Assembly: GCA_027922465.2 (NCBI GenBank)
Contig: BQMF02000027.1
Coordinates: 620,001 to 684,000, forward strand
Direction: 5' to 3'
DNA from: Turritopsis dohrnii
Taxonomy: Eukaryota > Cnidaria > Hydrozoa > Anthoathecata > Oceaniidae
DNA: 64,000 nt
Position 1 is the first letter of the stretch. Every line of letters begins with the position of its first letter. Shown here one piece after another: positions 1 through 10,195 of this stretch. Both the position numbers and the translations under genes were made by a program. A model generated the notes under the pieces. That model had not been told where the DNA came from and ran no database searches. It saw only the letters and a program-made list of their open reading frames with translations.

Positions 1-31
1 ATTCTCATAACACAACAACATGACATGATAC

Positions 32-1787
32 CTCCAAGGTGGTAAGTACCACATGTGGCCATCTTCTGATATCAACTCTAGCAATCTTGCCGATGACTAC
101 AGCTATTTGAGTGGCAATCTATAACAAAGTGGATATACTTTCCTTTTGTGGAACAAAATCCCCTATTACAGGTGGTCACCTCCTTGGAGTATGAAAAATT
201 AGAAAGCCTTTTAGTTCGAATGTGATTCCTCTAAATTCAAAAGAGACTTTATGTAAAGTAAGAAATAAAGGATTGAGGACTGAAAACTAAATTGAACTGT
301 TTTATATAAAAAACAATTCTACAAAGCATGTGTTAATAAAATGTTAATTTAATGATTAACAATGAACCAACGCATCCTTTTCTTAATACCTGAATAACTT
401 CTTCGTGATAACATTGCAGTAGCTTATTTCGTATCATATCTTTTTCCTCAATTGATAAGTTACTGAAAAAAATAAAAATTACATACTGGTTCAATAGTCC
501 AACATTGAGCTTGGTCCATTCAAAGACATTTAAAAACTCTTTTTTCTTTTTGTTGTGTTTATGTGCTTGACATAGTTGCGAGATTTAGGATTTATGAGTT
601 ACCCATTGACAACTGACAAACATTTTCATAGCTCCAAATCTCTGCTCTCTAGCAGATTCAGTTGAAAGGCATATAGGTGAAGAGTTGTATTTAGTGTCAA
701 ATCTCTGCCTTGTATCACATGCAGTTAAATTGTCAGAATGCTCAACGGGAAATTCAAAACGACGTGTTCTTTTCCCACCCCATTATCCTTTCCTGTAAGT
801 CCCTTCATCCAATTTTAACTTGTTTAACCCAAATGTTGGCATACAAACATTTAAACATCATTATAAACATACACAGGGTGGGTAACAATCCATGTACACA
901 ACATTTAACAAAAGGGTTTGTTACATACATGAGTGAGATTTTTTATTTTTTCAAGTCCTAAAACGGTTGAATATTTTACATATTTCAATATCAAAACAAA
1001 AATAAATTTGGTGTTTGAAATCTTATAAATATGCATTACAAATAAAGGAAATGTACTTTTTTCCTGACTGTCTCCAGTACTTCAGTATTCCGTTCTTTAA
1101 GTATAAAATGGCAATCCAACGTACATTTGTTTCTAACCCTTTCATACAGGAAACATCCTATAAAATACAGAGAAGCATTTTTTTATACTGAGATGTCAGT
1201 GTCTAATCTTAAGATTTTATCTGGGTGTCGTCATGCCATGCCATTGACATCATTGGTTTTAGAATTTTCGATGGTCCGAAGGAAATTTTAATGGCCCGAT
1301 ATTCAATAACACTCTACAATTTCATTAGGACATGCTTAGAAATGCTTACAAAATAGAAAAAAAAGAGCTGAAATTGAAAAGACAAACATTATAAAACTCT
1401 TGTAACGGAAATTCTTAAATCATATTTACAATTTATATACTTTTTTTCACCTGTCCAGTCGGGTCTCAGACAGTCGGGCCACCGCTAAAATCAGACACTG
1501 GATGTCGTTAGTAATAAAACGTTTTTGTATGAGGATTGATAGAAAATGAAAGACCAGAATAAGCCATTTACACAGGGTATCATCTACAATGTAGACTTTT
1601 TGTTTTTAAAAAAAGTTTGATTCAAATTGATGCAAGCAATATTAAAAATGTGAATTCTAACCAACAACATTGAATAAAATCCTGGCTTGACTTCCCAAAC
1701 TTTGAGTTGCTCTTCTGCTTGCTTTACAGCTGACACATCTTGACTGGCTGCAGCAAACAATACCCTCATTACTTCTTCTTGGGCCAT
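32..1787 (-). CDS. IPO11: Importin-11, N-terminal part (4 exons, runs off left edge)
   Basis: Karyopherin-beta family nuclear transport receptor; known importin-11 carries cargo such as ubiquitin-conjugating enzymes through nuclear pores with Ran. Four coding exons join in phase: 1662-1787, 1057-1157, 390-462 and 32-118, all with AG/GT borders. The start is the ATG at 1785-1787, whose product begins MAQEEVMRVLF. Exon 1 carries the importin-beta N-terminal motif AEEQLKVWE followed by PGFYSMLL. Exon 2 carries NVRWIAILYLKNGI and KYWR, exon 3 LSIEEKDMIRNKLLQ, exon 4 IATQIAVVIGKIARVD and RRWP. These line up in order with the first ~130 residues of vertebrate IPO11, better than with other importins I know. 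A possible 5' UTR acceptor (gatctag) lies just before the ATG. The rest of the gene, about 850 residues by family size, lies outside the window. Confidence 0.9.
1206..1325 (-). repeat. Dispersed repeat in importin-11 intron 1, copy 1
   Basis: About 120 bp match, in reverse orientation, the sequence at 11077-11197 (shared words include attgtagagtgttattgaat and gataaa...taagatt). It lies in importin-11 intron 1; the partner lies in CCT3 intron 1. Class unknown; no clear terminal repeats. Confidence 0.7.
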
Positions 1788-3033
1788 TCTAGATCAAAAC
1801 AAGAATAGAAATGTTCATAAAAAACTTCTTTAATTAAGATGTTGAACTAATTATGAATGTCAATAAATACTGAAGATCTTAGACTCCCACCACCAATCTC
1901 TGTGAACATCCAATTTGCATGGTCACACATTATAAATTGTGGTTGGCTTATAAGAAGAACTATTATGATGGTTATATATGATGATATGAAGTGTACATTA
2001 CTTTAATTGCCATGCTCAATATGATACAAAACTCTCTTTTCAATTTTGATGATTACGATTAATATCAGTATAATAATCTTACAGCCACCTTTTTCGATAA
2101 ATATTTTATTGTATTCTTTATTTTTATCATTAAACACAAAAGAGCATGGCAAAATTACAATCAGTATAATTATTCTATGACAGTAGATTACATAACGGCT
2201 TGATATAATAATTCAGCAGGTGACACTGTAGCACAGCTCACCTACTAGGTGAGACAAGACTATGGGAAAGTGAAACATCAGCAAGTAGCCATAAACAGTA
2301 ATGACAATCAAAAACAAATAACACAAACATCAATAATTATTTTCTATACCCCTCATATAACATGAGATCATCATTAGGATTATTTTGGTGGTAAATAATA
2401 CTACTACATACAACTACTAGGCCTCAGAAATTCACTGTTAAGCTCGGACCATCCAGGTTTTGTGTTTCACAAAAAAAAAGGTAAGACAACTTCCGAAAAA
2501 ATTCAAATCTGTTCATTAACCTTTCAATAAAATGCTTTATTATCACACACCTTGTCACTGCACAAAAGGACATCATAATTATTTACGATTGAAAACACAG
2601 AACCAATATATAATAGAAATGATATTTGTCATGTTAGGTCATAGAACCTGCACTATTTAAAACTTACAAACAATTTCTTATATACATGTGTGAAAGGATG
2701 TTTTCGGGGGAACATCTCAAGAACCCATATTTACATTCTTTGGGTTCTGCAATATTGCCGATGGTATGACGAGAATATTTGGATCAAAAACTATTTGGAG
2801 ACAGGTCTGTGCGCGAAAATTAGTACACGCAAAAATTTCTACCATTAATAATCAGCATTGTGCATAATATACCACTTTTATTTGTTATTTGTTATTCTTA
2901 TAATCGAGTAAATCAGAAGAATCAAAGTCTCTCATACACATGTGCAATTTTCTGTAGTGAAAACAAGCTGTTTCACAGCAGGGAATTTCCTAGAAAACGA
3001 GTGCTATTCTAGCTAGAAACACTATCTATGGGA
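1788..3033. other. Region upstream of importin-11, no gene seen
   Basis: AT-rich sequence holding the presumed promoter and 5' UTR of importin-11. I see no convincing exon, TATA box or long repeat. Short open frames here have no coding look. Confidence 0.4.
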
Positions 3034-3410
3034 CTGTTCATATGGAGGCGGGCTGTCCCGGTTGACCAGGCTGGCTCGGCTAGGCAGGCTGATTTTTATC
3101 CCGTGTTCATATGATAATTTTCATCCTGCTCAACCGGGATAGAATTTTTTTACATCACGTGACCTCACATTCTTTGTGCAGGAATTGATAAAATCTCAGC
3201 CCGCCTCACTGGGATGGACTGTTCATATGTACAATTTTCATCCCGCCTAGCCGAGATCTCGGTAAAAACAAGCGAGATCTCGACAAGGCGGGCTGGCTCG
3301 CTTGTCATAAGAACACATTTTATTTTTTTCATACGTTACTTCAAAATAGCGAGATCTCACCTAGCCGAGCCAGCCCGGTCAACCGGGACAGCCCACCTCC
3401 ATATGAACAG
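3034..3410. mobile_element. MITE with ~50-bp TIRs starting CTGTTCATATGGAGG
   Basis: The left end (ctgttcatatggaggcgggc...) and the reverse complement of the right end agree over about 50 bp with a few mismatches. A second internal copy of the word ctgttcatatg lies near 3220. The GC-rich arms contrast with the AT-rich flanks. I see no transposase and no clear target-site duplication. Confidence 0.8.
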
Positions 3411-3716
3411 CCGCTATGCCCTTTCACTGCTGACATTTTTTATATTAGCTGATAGAAAATTACTGGTACAAGGAGGATAGAAACAGACAGGTTACCTAGC
3501 TACTGCCATTCATATTACTTTGTTTGACTTCATTTAGTATATTCGTGAAGCATTATCGTTGGCGTTGCTGGGAGGAGAGTTTTTCACGTGAGGCTATTTA
3601 AATTTAGAGAGGCGAGTGGTCTTTTTAACGATAAGTATTATATCGTAGCACGTGGGTGGCATGACATCAGTGCTTTTAAATGGAAAATCATTGCATTGCA
3701 TCTCTCCACAATGTTT

Positions 3717-3726
<10 letters not shown>

Positions 3727-3757
<31 letters not shown>
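3727..3757 (+). repeat. Poly-G tract, 31 G, preceded by 13 T
   Basis: An uninterrupted run of 31 G directly follows 13 T. It could be genuine simple sequence or a length error of assembly. Confidence 0.85.
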
Positions 3758-3758
<1 letters not shown>

Positions 3759-3806
3759 GTCTGCAATACAACAGACAGGCCCATAATCCCATAACCACTT
3801 ATGTTA

Positions 3807-4600
3807 TGAGCGCTCGCGTGAATATAGGAATTGGCGTGAATATAGGCTCTGCGTGAATATAGGCATCAACGTCAAAACTTAAAACAATAGAGATTAAATA
3901 TTTTTCAATAGCAGATTAAAATGTTCAAATTATTCTGAATATGAGGTAGGACACAAAGGAGTGTGACGTAGTCAATTGTTATATACTGCAGACAGGGGTC
4001 AGTTGAGATTGAAGAAAGAACTCATGAAAAATGAAAATTATGCAAATTTCAACTCTCTTTCTTGAACACGTGTTTCGAGCAAATTATGTGACATGAGATC
4101 AACATTTCCTTTTCTTTCCGTCGCGTGAATTTGTTTATCATATTCTCGTTTTGACAATGTCATCTTCAAATCACAGGTACGTATATACTTGATTTTTTTA
4201 GAATTTAAATGGATTCATTGTGATTTTTACCATGGGACTTATCTTTTTTAGCAAAAGTCTTTATGGAACCGGTTACCGAAATAACTCCGAAATCGATTCC
4301 TATATTCACCCCAGTAGAAAAACCCTCGATTCCTATATTCACGCCAGTACAAAAATCCTAGATTCCTATATTCACGCCAGTACAAAAATCATTGATTCCT
4401 ATATTCACGTCAGTATAAAAATCCTTGATTCCTATATTCACGCCGTTAAAGACAAGGTCGCCTGGGATCGAGGTTGTAATTGTTATTGTTGAGTATTCCA
4501 AATGTTTTACCCCCGTGTTAGCAACAATGTATTTCCTCATTAATAATTAATGAGATGAAGCCTATATTCACGCCGATTCCTATATTCACGCGGGCGCTCA
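3807..4600. mobile_element. TIR element with TA duplication and internally amplified end motif
   Basis: The ends read TGAGCGC[T/C]CGCGTGAATATAGG, in inverted orientation, and are flanked by TA at 3805-3806 and 4601-4602. The terminal word CGTGAATATAGG recurs three times at the left end and, reversed, throughout the internal array at 4295-4446. TA flanks suggest a Tc1/mariner-type non-autonomous element. No transposase seen. Confidence 0.75.
4295..4446 (+). repeat. 33-bp minisatellite, 4.6 units
   Basis: Units begin at 4295, 4328, 4361, 4394 and 4427, each starting gattcctatattcac. The unit contains the reverse complement of the host element's terminal motif, so the array was probably amplified from a transposon end. 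It is accidentally open in one frame, giving an 11-residue repeat; I do not regard that as a protein. Confidence 0.9.
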
Positions 4601-4602
4601 TA

Positions 4603-5295
4603 CCTCATCTCCCCATAGCAAAAAAATTGAGCCTAGGTTTTCTGATGGACGGGCCTGTGACGTCATCAAAATCTTTGACTGACATTATCTCAGTAATGAT
4701 TGGTCATAGCGAAACGATCACATCCATTTGTAGACAGTCAGCTGGTGGCCAGAAAAATTTGGAAACTATGCAAACTTCGGTGGCAATTTAAAGTATAGAT
4801 ATTCCGATAATAGATACACACACCAATTCAAATTTTTTTACCGGACCTCAAAACTCCTATTATATCCAAAGAAACTGCAGAAAGTATTTTTACTTTTTCA
4901 CATGCTCACCATCTCTGAACTGCCGCCATGTTGTTATGATTTTTCAGATCGAAATTCGAATACGAAAGAATAATTCCTGTGTCACGACGTGTCACGGGGG
5001 ACGAAATGGCTCAAAATGTTGTAATAAATTGAAATTAACTATTTTCCATCATTGAAACTTCTATTCTTGTTTTGTAAAAAAGAGTCAACTAATTTTATAT
5101 GGAAAAGATAGAAAAACAATAGAAACTTCTAATAAATAAAAAACAATGGCAAACATAAAGATCTACTGTTACCCCCTGATTTCGTATTTGAGAAAGGAGA
5201 GGAGCTATGGGAATAATCAGAATGGTCATCAAATGAAGCGATCAGCTCCGTGCAAAGCAATGGAAGAAGTTTTTAAATGATCCACTAAACAAAAT
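4603..5295. other. Spacer, nothing recognised
   Basis: AT-rich spacer between two inverted-repeat elements. No exon, RNA gene or repeat boundary that I can support. Confidence 0.35.
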
Positions 5296-5655
5296 AGAAT
5301 TGGTCCAATTCGTATCAGGTGAATTGCCACCCAAAGATTGCCCACCGGTGAAATGCCCCCCATCAAATCCCCCCTCTCCCCCCGTAAGATTGCCCCCGGA
5401 GAATTGCCCCCTGGAAGAGATTGCCAAGGCCGAAATGTGCCAAGGTGATTATTATTTAGTGTGTGTGTGCTTACTCGATCTATTATTTCCCGTGAAATGA
5501 AAAAAATGCAAAAAACAGTTTTAATTTTTTTATAATTCTAAAATGATAGGGGGGAATTTTTCGGTGGGGGAATTTTCCAGGGGGCAATTCTCCTAAATAA
5601 CAAGAATCAAAGTGGGGGGCAATCTTCCAGGGGGCAATTCACCCGGGCCAATTCT
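5296..5655. mobile_element. MITE with AGAATTGG termini and gaattgccccc repeats
   Basis: The left end agaattggtccaattc and the reverse complement of the right end ggccaattct match. Further in, (g)gtgaattgcc pairs with ggcaattcac, and the arms carry several copies of attgcccc or ggggcaat. The element is a G/C-skewed imperfect hairpin with no transposase. Confidence 0.65.
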
Positions 5656-5666
5656 CCATGAGGGGA

Positions 5667-5691
5667 GGGGGGGGGGGGGGGGGGGGGGGGG
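5667..5691 (+). repeat. Poly-G tract, 25 G
   Basis: 25 uninterrupted G lie between the MITE ending at 5655 and a truncated LINE. This is the second long poly-G run within 2 kb. Confidence 0.85.
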
Positions 5692-5764
5692 TACGCAAAA
5701 TCAACGCACATATTTACGTCAAAACAGGTACTGGACAGAAGATGCGGATTTTGGATATCCAGGA

Positions 5765-7078
5765 AATGGCCCAACAACTTGGATCAATTTTAGGTCCCCT
5801 CCTTTTCAATATTTTTCTTGCAGATTCGTTTCTTTTCACTGATAAGGTAGACATAGCAAGCTACGCTGACGACAATACACCATATATTTGCGGTAAAAAC
5901 GATACAGAGATGTTTTTCAAAAGTTAGAAAAAACAGCCGATTTCATATCCCAGTGGTGTTTAGGTAATGACATGAAATTTAACTCTGATAAATGCAGCTT
6001 TTTATCAAACGTAAATGAAGATGCGTCTCTTCTTGTTAAAGACAGCTTGATTTGTAACAGTGATTCTCAAAAGTTATTGGGAGTGAGAATCGACAAAAAG
6101 TTAACTTTTGAGAAACATGTTTTTAATCTTTGTGATGCAGCTTCACGGAAATTACATGCACTTAGTAGAGTTGCTCCCTACATGGACCTTGAGAAAAAGC
6201 AATTGCTCATGACCTCGTACATTTCTTCCCAGTTCAGCTACTGCCCCCTGATTTGGATGAATCACAGCAGAGGTCTAAATAACCGCATTAATAGGATCCA
6301 AGAAAGGTCATTGAGGATTATCTATGACGATTTTGAGACTAATTTTCAAGAACTGTTGCAAAGAAATAATTTTGTAACAATACATCATAAAAACCTTCAA
6401 TTTTTAGCTACTGAAGTGTACAAGGCTAAAAAAAGCCTTTCTCCTGAAATCGTTACAGAGATTTTTGACTTTCGTGTTCCCACTTACGAGTTAAGAGGAA
6501 CCCGCGAGAATAATAACATTAATCCAAAAACTGTTCAGTGGGTAACAGAAACCGTATCATACTTAGCCCCTAAAATATGGTCTTTAGTGCCATTAGAAAT
6601 ACAAGAATCCTCTAGCATCAATGAATTTAAGCAGAAAATCAAAACTTGGATACCGACAAACTGTCCTTGCAGGTTATGCAAAACATACATCCAAAACGTG
6701 GGATATGTCTAGCTTCAGAAACCTTTCCATGTGGTCTAATATCTGCCTGCTGTTTTTATTAATATTTATTGTTGTATATATTTTAAGTATTTTGTATTTT
6801 AATCATTATTATTCCTTAGCGTAACCATCCAATTAGAGATATACTTAAGATTTTAATTTCTCACTAAGACTAAGCGATAACCTTATCCAAGAGACCTTGA
6901 GATGGGCCGAGTTTACAAATTCAATTTTTGTTTTGGAAAGTTGTGCTATTTTAACTGACTGTTGACTTCAATTAGCATTATTGCTATTTTATTTTCTAAG
7001 GAGTTTACCTTAGTTTGATTGTATATTCCACATTTGTCAACAATAAAGAAAGAATAAATAAAATAAAATAAATAAATA
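5765..7078 (+). mobile_element. 5'-truncated CR1-like LINE (reverse transcriptase 3' half)
   Basis: The reverse transcriptase reading frame starts at the GSILGPLLFN motif (near 5781) and continues through the catalytic YADD box (YADDNTPY). A one-base frame break near 5910 follows, then a 246-residue frame (5972-6712) with the usual thumb and C-terminal region: LGVRIDKKLTF, YCPLIWM, and the cysteine-rich tail CPCRLCKTYIQNVG. Endonuclease and the first half of the RT are absent. The 3' end is a short taaa-rich tail at 7045-7078. The copy is dead: truncated and frameshifted. The C-terminus is of the kind common in cnidarian CR1 elements, a family-level judgement from memory. Confidence 0.85.
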
Positions 7079-7089
7079 ATGGTAAAAGA

Positions 7090-8570
7090 TGTTGTTAAGC
7101 TCTTCCAGCTTTGCACGCTTTTTCCGGGAATGATTATACAAGCGCATTTTACGGAATCGGCAAAATCAAAGCGCTAAAACCATGCTGAATTCCAAGGAGT
7201 ACACAAAGATCTTTGGTAAGATAGGAAGCTGTGACTCCTTTACATTCAAACCAAAACATTTACCAATTGTTGAACGGTTTGTCTGTGAATTGTACGGCGC
7301 TGATTGTGATACGGTCAATCAAGCCTGATACATTAAATTCTGTTCTAATTCGAAAGTGGCTGACCCAAAGAAGTTGCCTCCGACAAGTGACGCTTTGTTG
7401 TGTCATTGTAAACGCGTGGTATATATATATACGTAACAACAATGGTAAAAAAATCCCTTGTTAATTTACCACACATTCCTAGTCCTGATGGTTACGGATG
7501 GGTGGTGAAGGATGGGAAACTAAAGATACAGTGGATGCAGGGGTTGATAGAGGCCGAAATCCACAACGGTATACCGAGTTTGGGCGCCTCGAATTTGGGC
7601 GCCCAAATTCGATACTAGTTGTGCAAAAATTAACTACAGAAATACTTTAGAATGCTTCTCTTGCTTATTTCTTAATAATCTAATGAAAACATAACAGGCC
7701 ATTCTCTCTCCATTCTGAAAACGTTACTTATTCCTCATTCAGTGTCGATTTGTTTTCGTTAACCATCACGAAAAATAATAACATGTTTCAAAGCATGATC
7801 GTTAAAAAGATATATGCCGGGGAATCCTTTTACTCTCCACCGCTACCAGGTCTTGTCATGAGGATGTTTGCAATCAGCCAACAGTGTCACAGCCCCAAAA
7901 AATTATTTTAACTTACGCAAGTTTCCGTTCGTGGAAATTCGGTTAAGCTTTCACTAAAGGGAGCTGGAAACTAAGATGCTTTTTAATTTCATTGAATAAC
8001 GCGAAAACGAGCCTTGCTGGTACCATTTCCGTTTTCATATTCTTTCCTCAGGTGAACAAATGAATTCGTATAACGAAGGAAATTTCAAAATTACCTTAGC
8101 AACGGTGGTCATTCTCCCTAGCAACAGCGAATAATTGCTTAAAAAACTTTAGTTATCCTTCGTTGTCAATTGAGCGCGAAAACTTATTTTAATACGTTGA
8201 ACATGTTTTAGTTCATATAAATAGTTGATATTTTTAAAGAGTATTGGCCCTGGACCCCCACTAAGGCTCTGCCCCAGACCTCCAGATGCGATGTACACAC
8301 ATTCGGCATTTCAAAAAGGCCTTCGTCCTTATGTTGCTATTACTACCGACGCCCAAAATAATTTTCTGGATTAGCCCCTGGGATGCTACTACCTCCAGCT
8401 CCTGTAGAGGTATTGCAGTTGACGAATGTTTGTGCTTGCAAGTCTCATGGATTGGTTTGTACAGACTTGTGCAAGTGCAACAATTGTGACCGGGATACAA
8501 ACGATGACGGCGGTAATGAAGTTGAAGACGACGATGATGATCCTCTCAAAAGTTTCTCGGCTCGGCTCCT
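7090..8570 (+). pseudogene. Broken gene of a repeat-borne family (GNDYTSAFYGIGK ... CxC tail), split by an insertion
   Basis: Near 7125-7500 the sequence encodes GNDYTSAFYGIGK, FVCELYGADCDTVN, DPKKLPPTSDALLCH and, after a frame change, PDGYGWVVKDGKL and WMQG. The same order (G-x-D-x-x-S-A-F-x-G-x-GK, LPPT-x-DAL-x-x-H, P-x-x-x-GW) occurs in large uncharacterised proteins repeated in cnidarian genomes. The matching C-terminus, PAPVEVLQL then a cysteine-rich segment (CACKSHGLVCTDLCKC) and an acidic tail, lies at 8386-8560. About 830 bp that do not belong separate the parts. Internal TGA codons and frame changes show it is dead. The function of the family is unknown to me; a transposon origin is likely. 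Confidence 0.6.
7589..7612. repeat. 24-bp perfect palindrome
   Basis: The 24 bases starting TCGAATTTGGGC equal their own reverse complement, with no spacer. They lie near the left edge of the sequence that splits the pseudogene. Confidence 0.9.
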
Positions 8571-8575
8571 ACTAC

Positions 8576-9554
8576 CGTAAAGCGGGGTGACTTCGATCAG
8601 CGGGGTGACTTCGATCAGTAAAAATAAACTGTTTAAACTCTGAAATTAAAGTGCGTTTTTCACATTTTTTAAAATTTTCATTTAGATTCTTATTGTAAAA
8701 TATCATCAGAGTCGTCTTCAAGCGTAACAATCAATTTCTTCCAAAATTAACGACGAAAAAAATCAAAATTTTCACCGCTCACATTGGTCATCGCTCTACG
8801 CCGTATTCAAGAGTTTAGCCTAGACATTTTTGGTACATATGTGAAGTATAGAGGCTGAATGTAAAGAAAATTATAATATGTCTGAAAGAAATTCTGTTCT
8901 TCACCGATATATTCTGTTTTTATTTTCCTTATTCCTCTATCGATAATATCGTGTTTATAAAAACACGATAAAACCGAATGTTTTATATCGTTATAAGTTA
9001 CATCTTCGCAAGAACTTCGTGAAAAGTCGTCGTATCTCATGGGAGATTTAATGACTTTTACCGAAGAAATTTTAATAAGCGTGCTCTTTCCCCACAATGA
9101 TAGATCTCAAAAATTTTGTTTGAGATACAATAAAATTTCAATGTTAATTTCGTTTCGTATTAACGAGGGTCACACATGTGTGAACGTCGTAAATATCTTT
9201 TGTTTTTACTAACATTTGCTGATCTTTTACGGTCAAACATTTACCGCGGATGACAAATGGTGGTCTGTTAATATTGTAATAATGGCGCTTTAAAAACATT
9301 GTCAAATATAATTATAAGTAATTTGGCGCTTCTCATAAGCTGATCGAAGTCACCCCATAATCGATATTGTCGTTTTCTTGGAAAGATCAGGTTATTTCTC
9401 TGGAATATTACAAGTTTAGTTAATGTGAAATTTTGCACTGAAATAGAAGAAATATGTAATGTAATGATTCCAAAGTTTCAGAAGTAATGGTTGAGTATTT
9501 CGGAAGTTACTTTTAAAATAGTGGCAAAATTGATCGAAGTCGCCCCGCTTTACG
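8576..9554. mobile_element. TIR element, ends CGTAAAGCGGGG[T/C]GACTTCGATCA
   Basis: The left end and the reverse complement of the right end match over about 24 bp. The motif GCGGGGTGACTTCGATCAG is duplicated in tandem at the left, and a further inverted copy lies at about 9337-9355. A 96-residue minus-strand frame (8807-9097) lies inside but I recognise no domain. Probably a non-autonomous DNA transposon. Confidence 0.75.
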
Positions 9555-10195
9555 TTGTCGGCCCCTTATTCTATTGTTTTTGTTTTTTATCAAGTCCTCT
9601 TTACTGTTTTTTTGGGTGTCCCAAATAATCATCTGTTTTTTTAATAGATTACATACTATTATCCACAATATAATAATATTTATACGATATAATTTTTGTG
9701 AGCATGCCCGGCCGCCGGGGAATGGCTCTCCCTCCACCTCCGCTCCGTGGCAGCTGAATAAGATTTTTGACGTTTTTCGAGCTCTACCATGGGTACACTT
9801 TCCGTCTCAATACCTTAATTGAAATTTTTATCACGAATGAGGGATTTGACCATAGTCACAAGACTATGACACATCGTTTTTGAAGTTAGGCGCAATAAAA
9901 TTTTTTACCTGGGATAGCTACCACGTTTGTTTTTCCTCAGTGCTGTTCTGTCCTTTATGCATGCTTGATGTGTACATTGCATAACGAAATTTTGATCAGG
10001 AGAAAAAAAGTTCTTCATTAGAAAATGCGTTCTGTATAAAATACTTCTAAGATTTGTGCAAATGTCAGCAAAAGTGCGCATATGTTTCTCTCCGAATGTT
10101 CTGGTGATCAAGGCTCAGCTACTGGGGAGCGTCGTCAAGAATAAGCTTCAAAATTTCATCCTAGTTTGTTGGTTTTTAATTTAAATTCCTCCAAT
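9555..10195 (+). other. Upstream region of CCT3
   Basis: About 640 bp before the first coding exon of CCT3, the presumed promoter and 5' UTR. A small hairpin (catagtc-acaa-gactatg, around 9850-9870) is visible. I see no TATA box or binding site I can defend. Confidence 0.3.

Noticed and set aside
4220..4540. Open frames over the 33-bp array, both strands
   Set aside because: They follow from a repeat length divisible by three, not from a gene.
3812..4600. CRISPR-like array
   Set aside because: The 33-bp units are contiguous without unique spacers, and the genome is animal.
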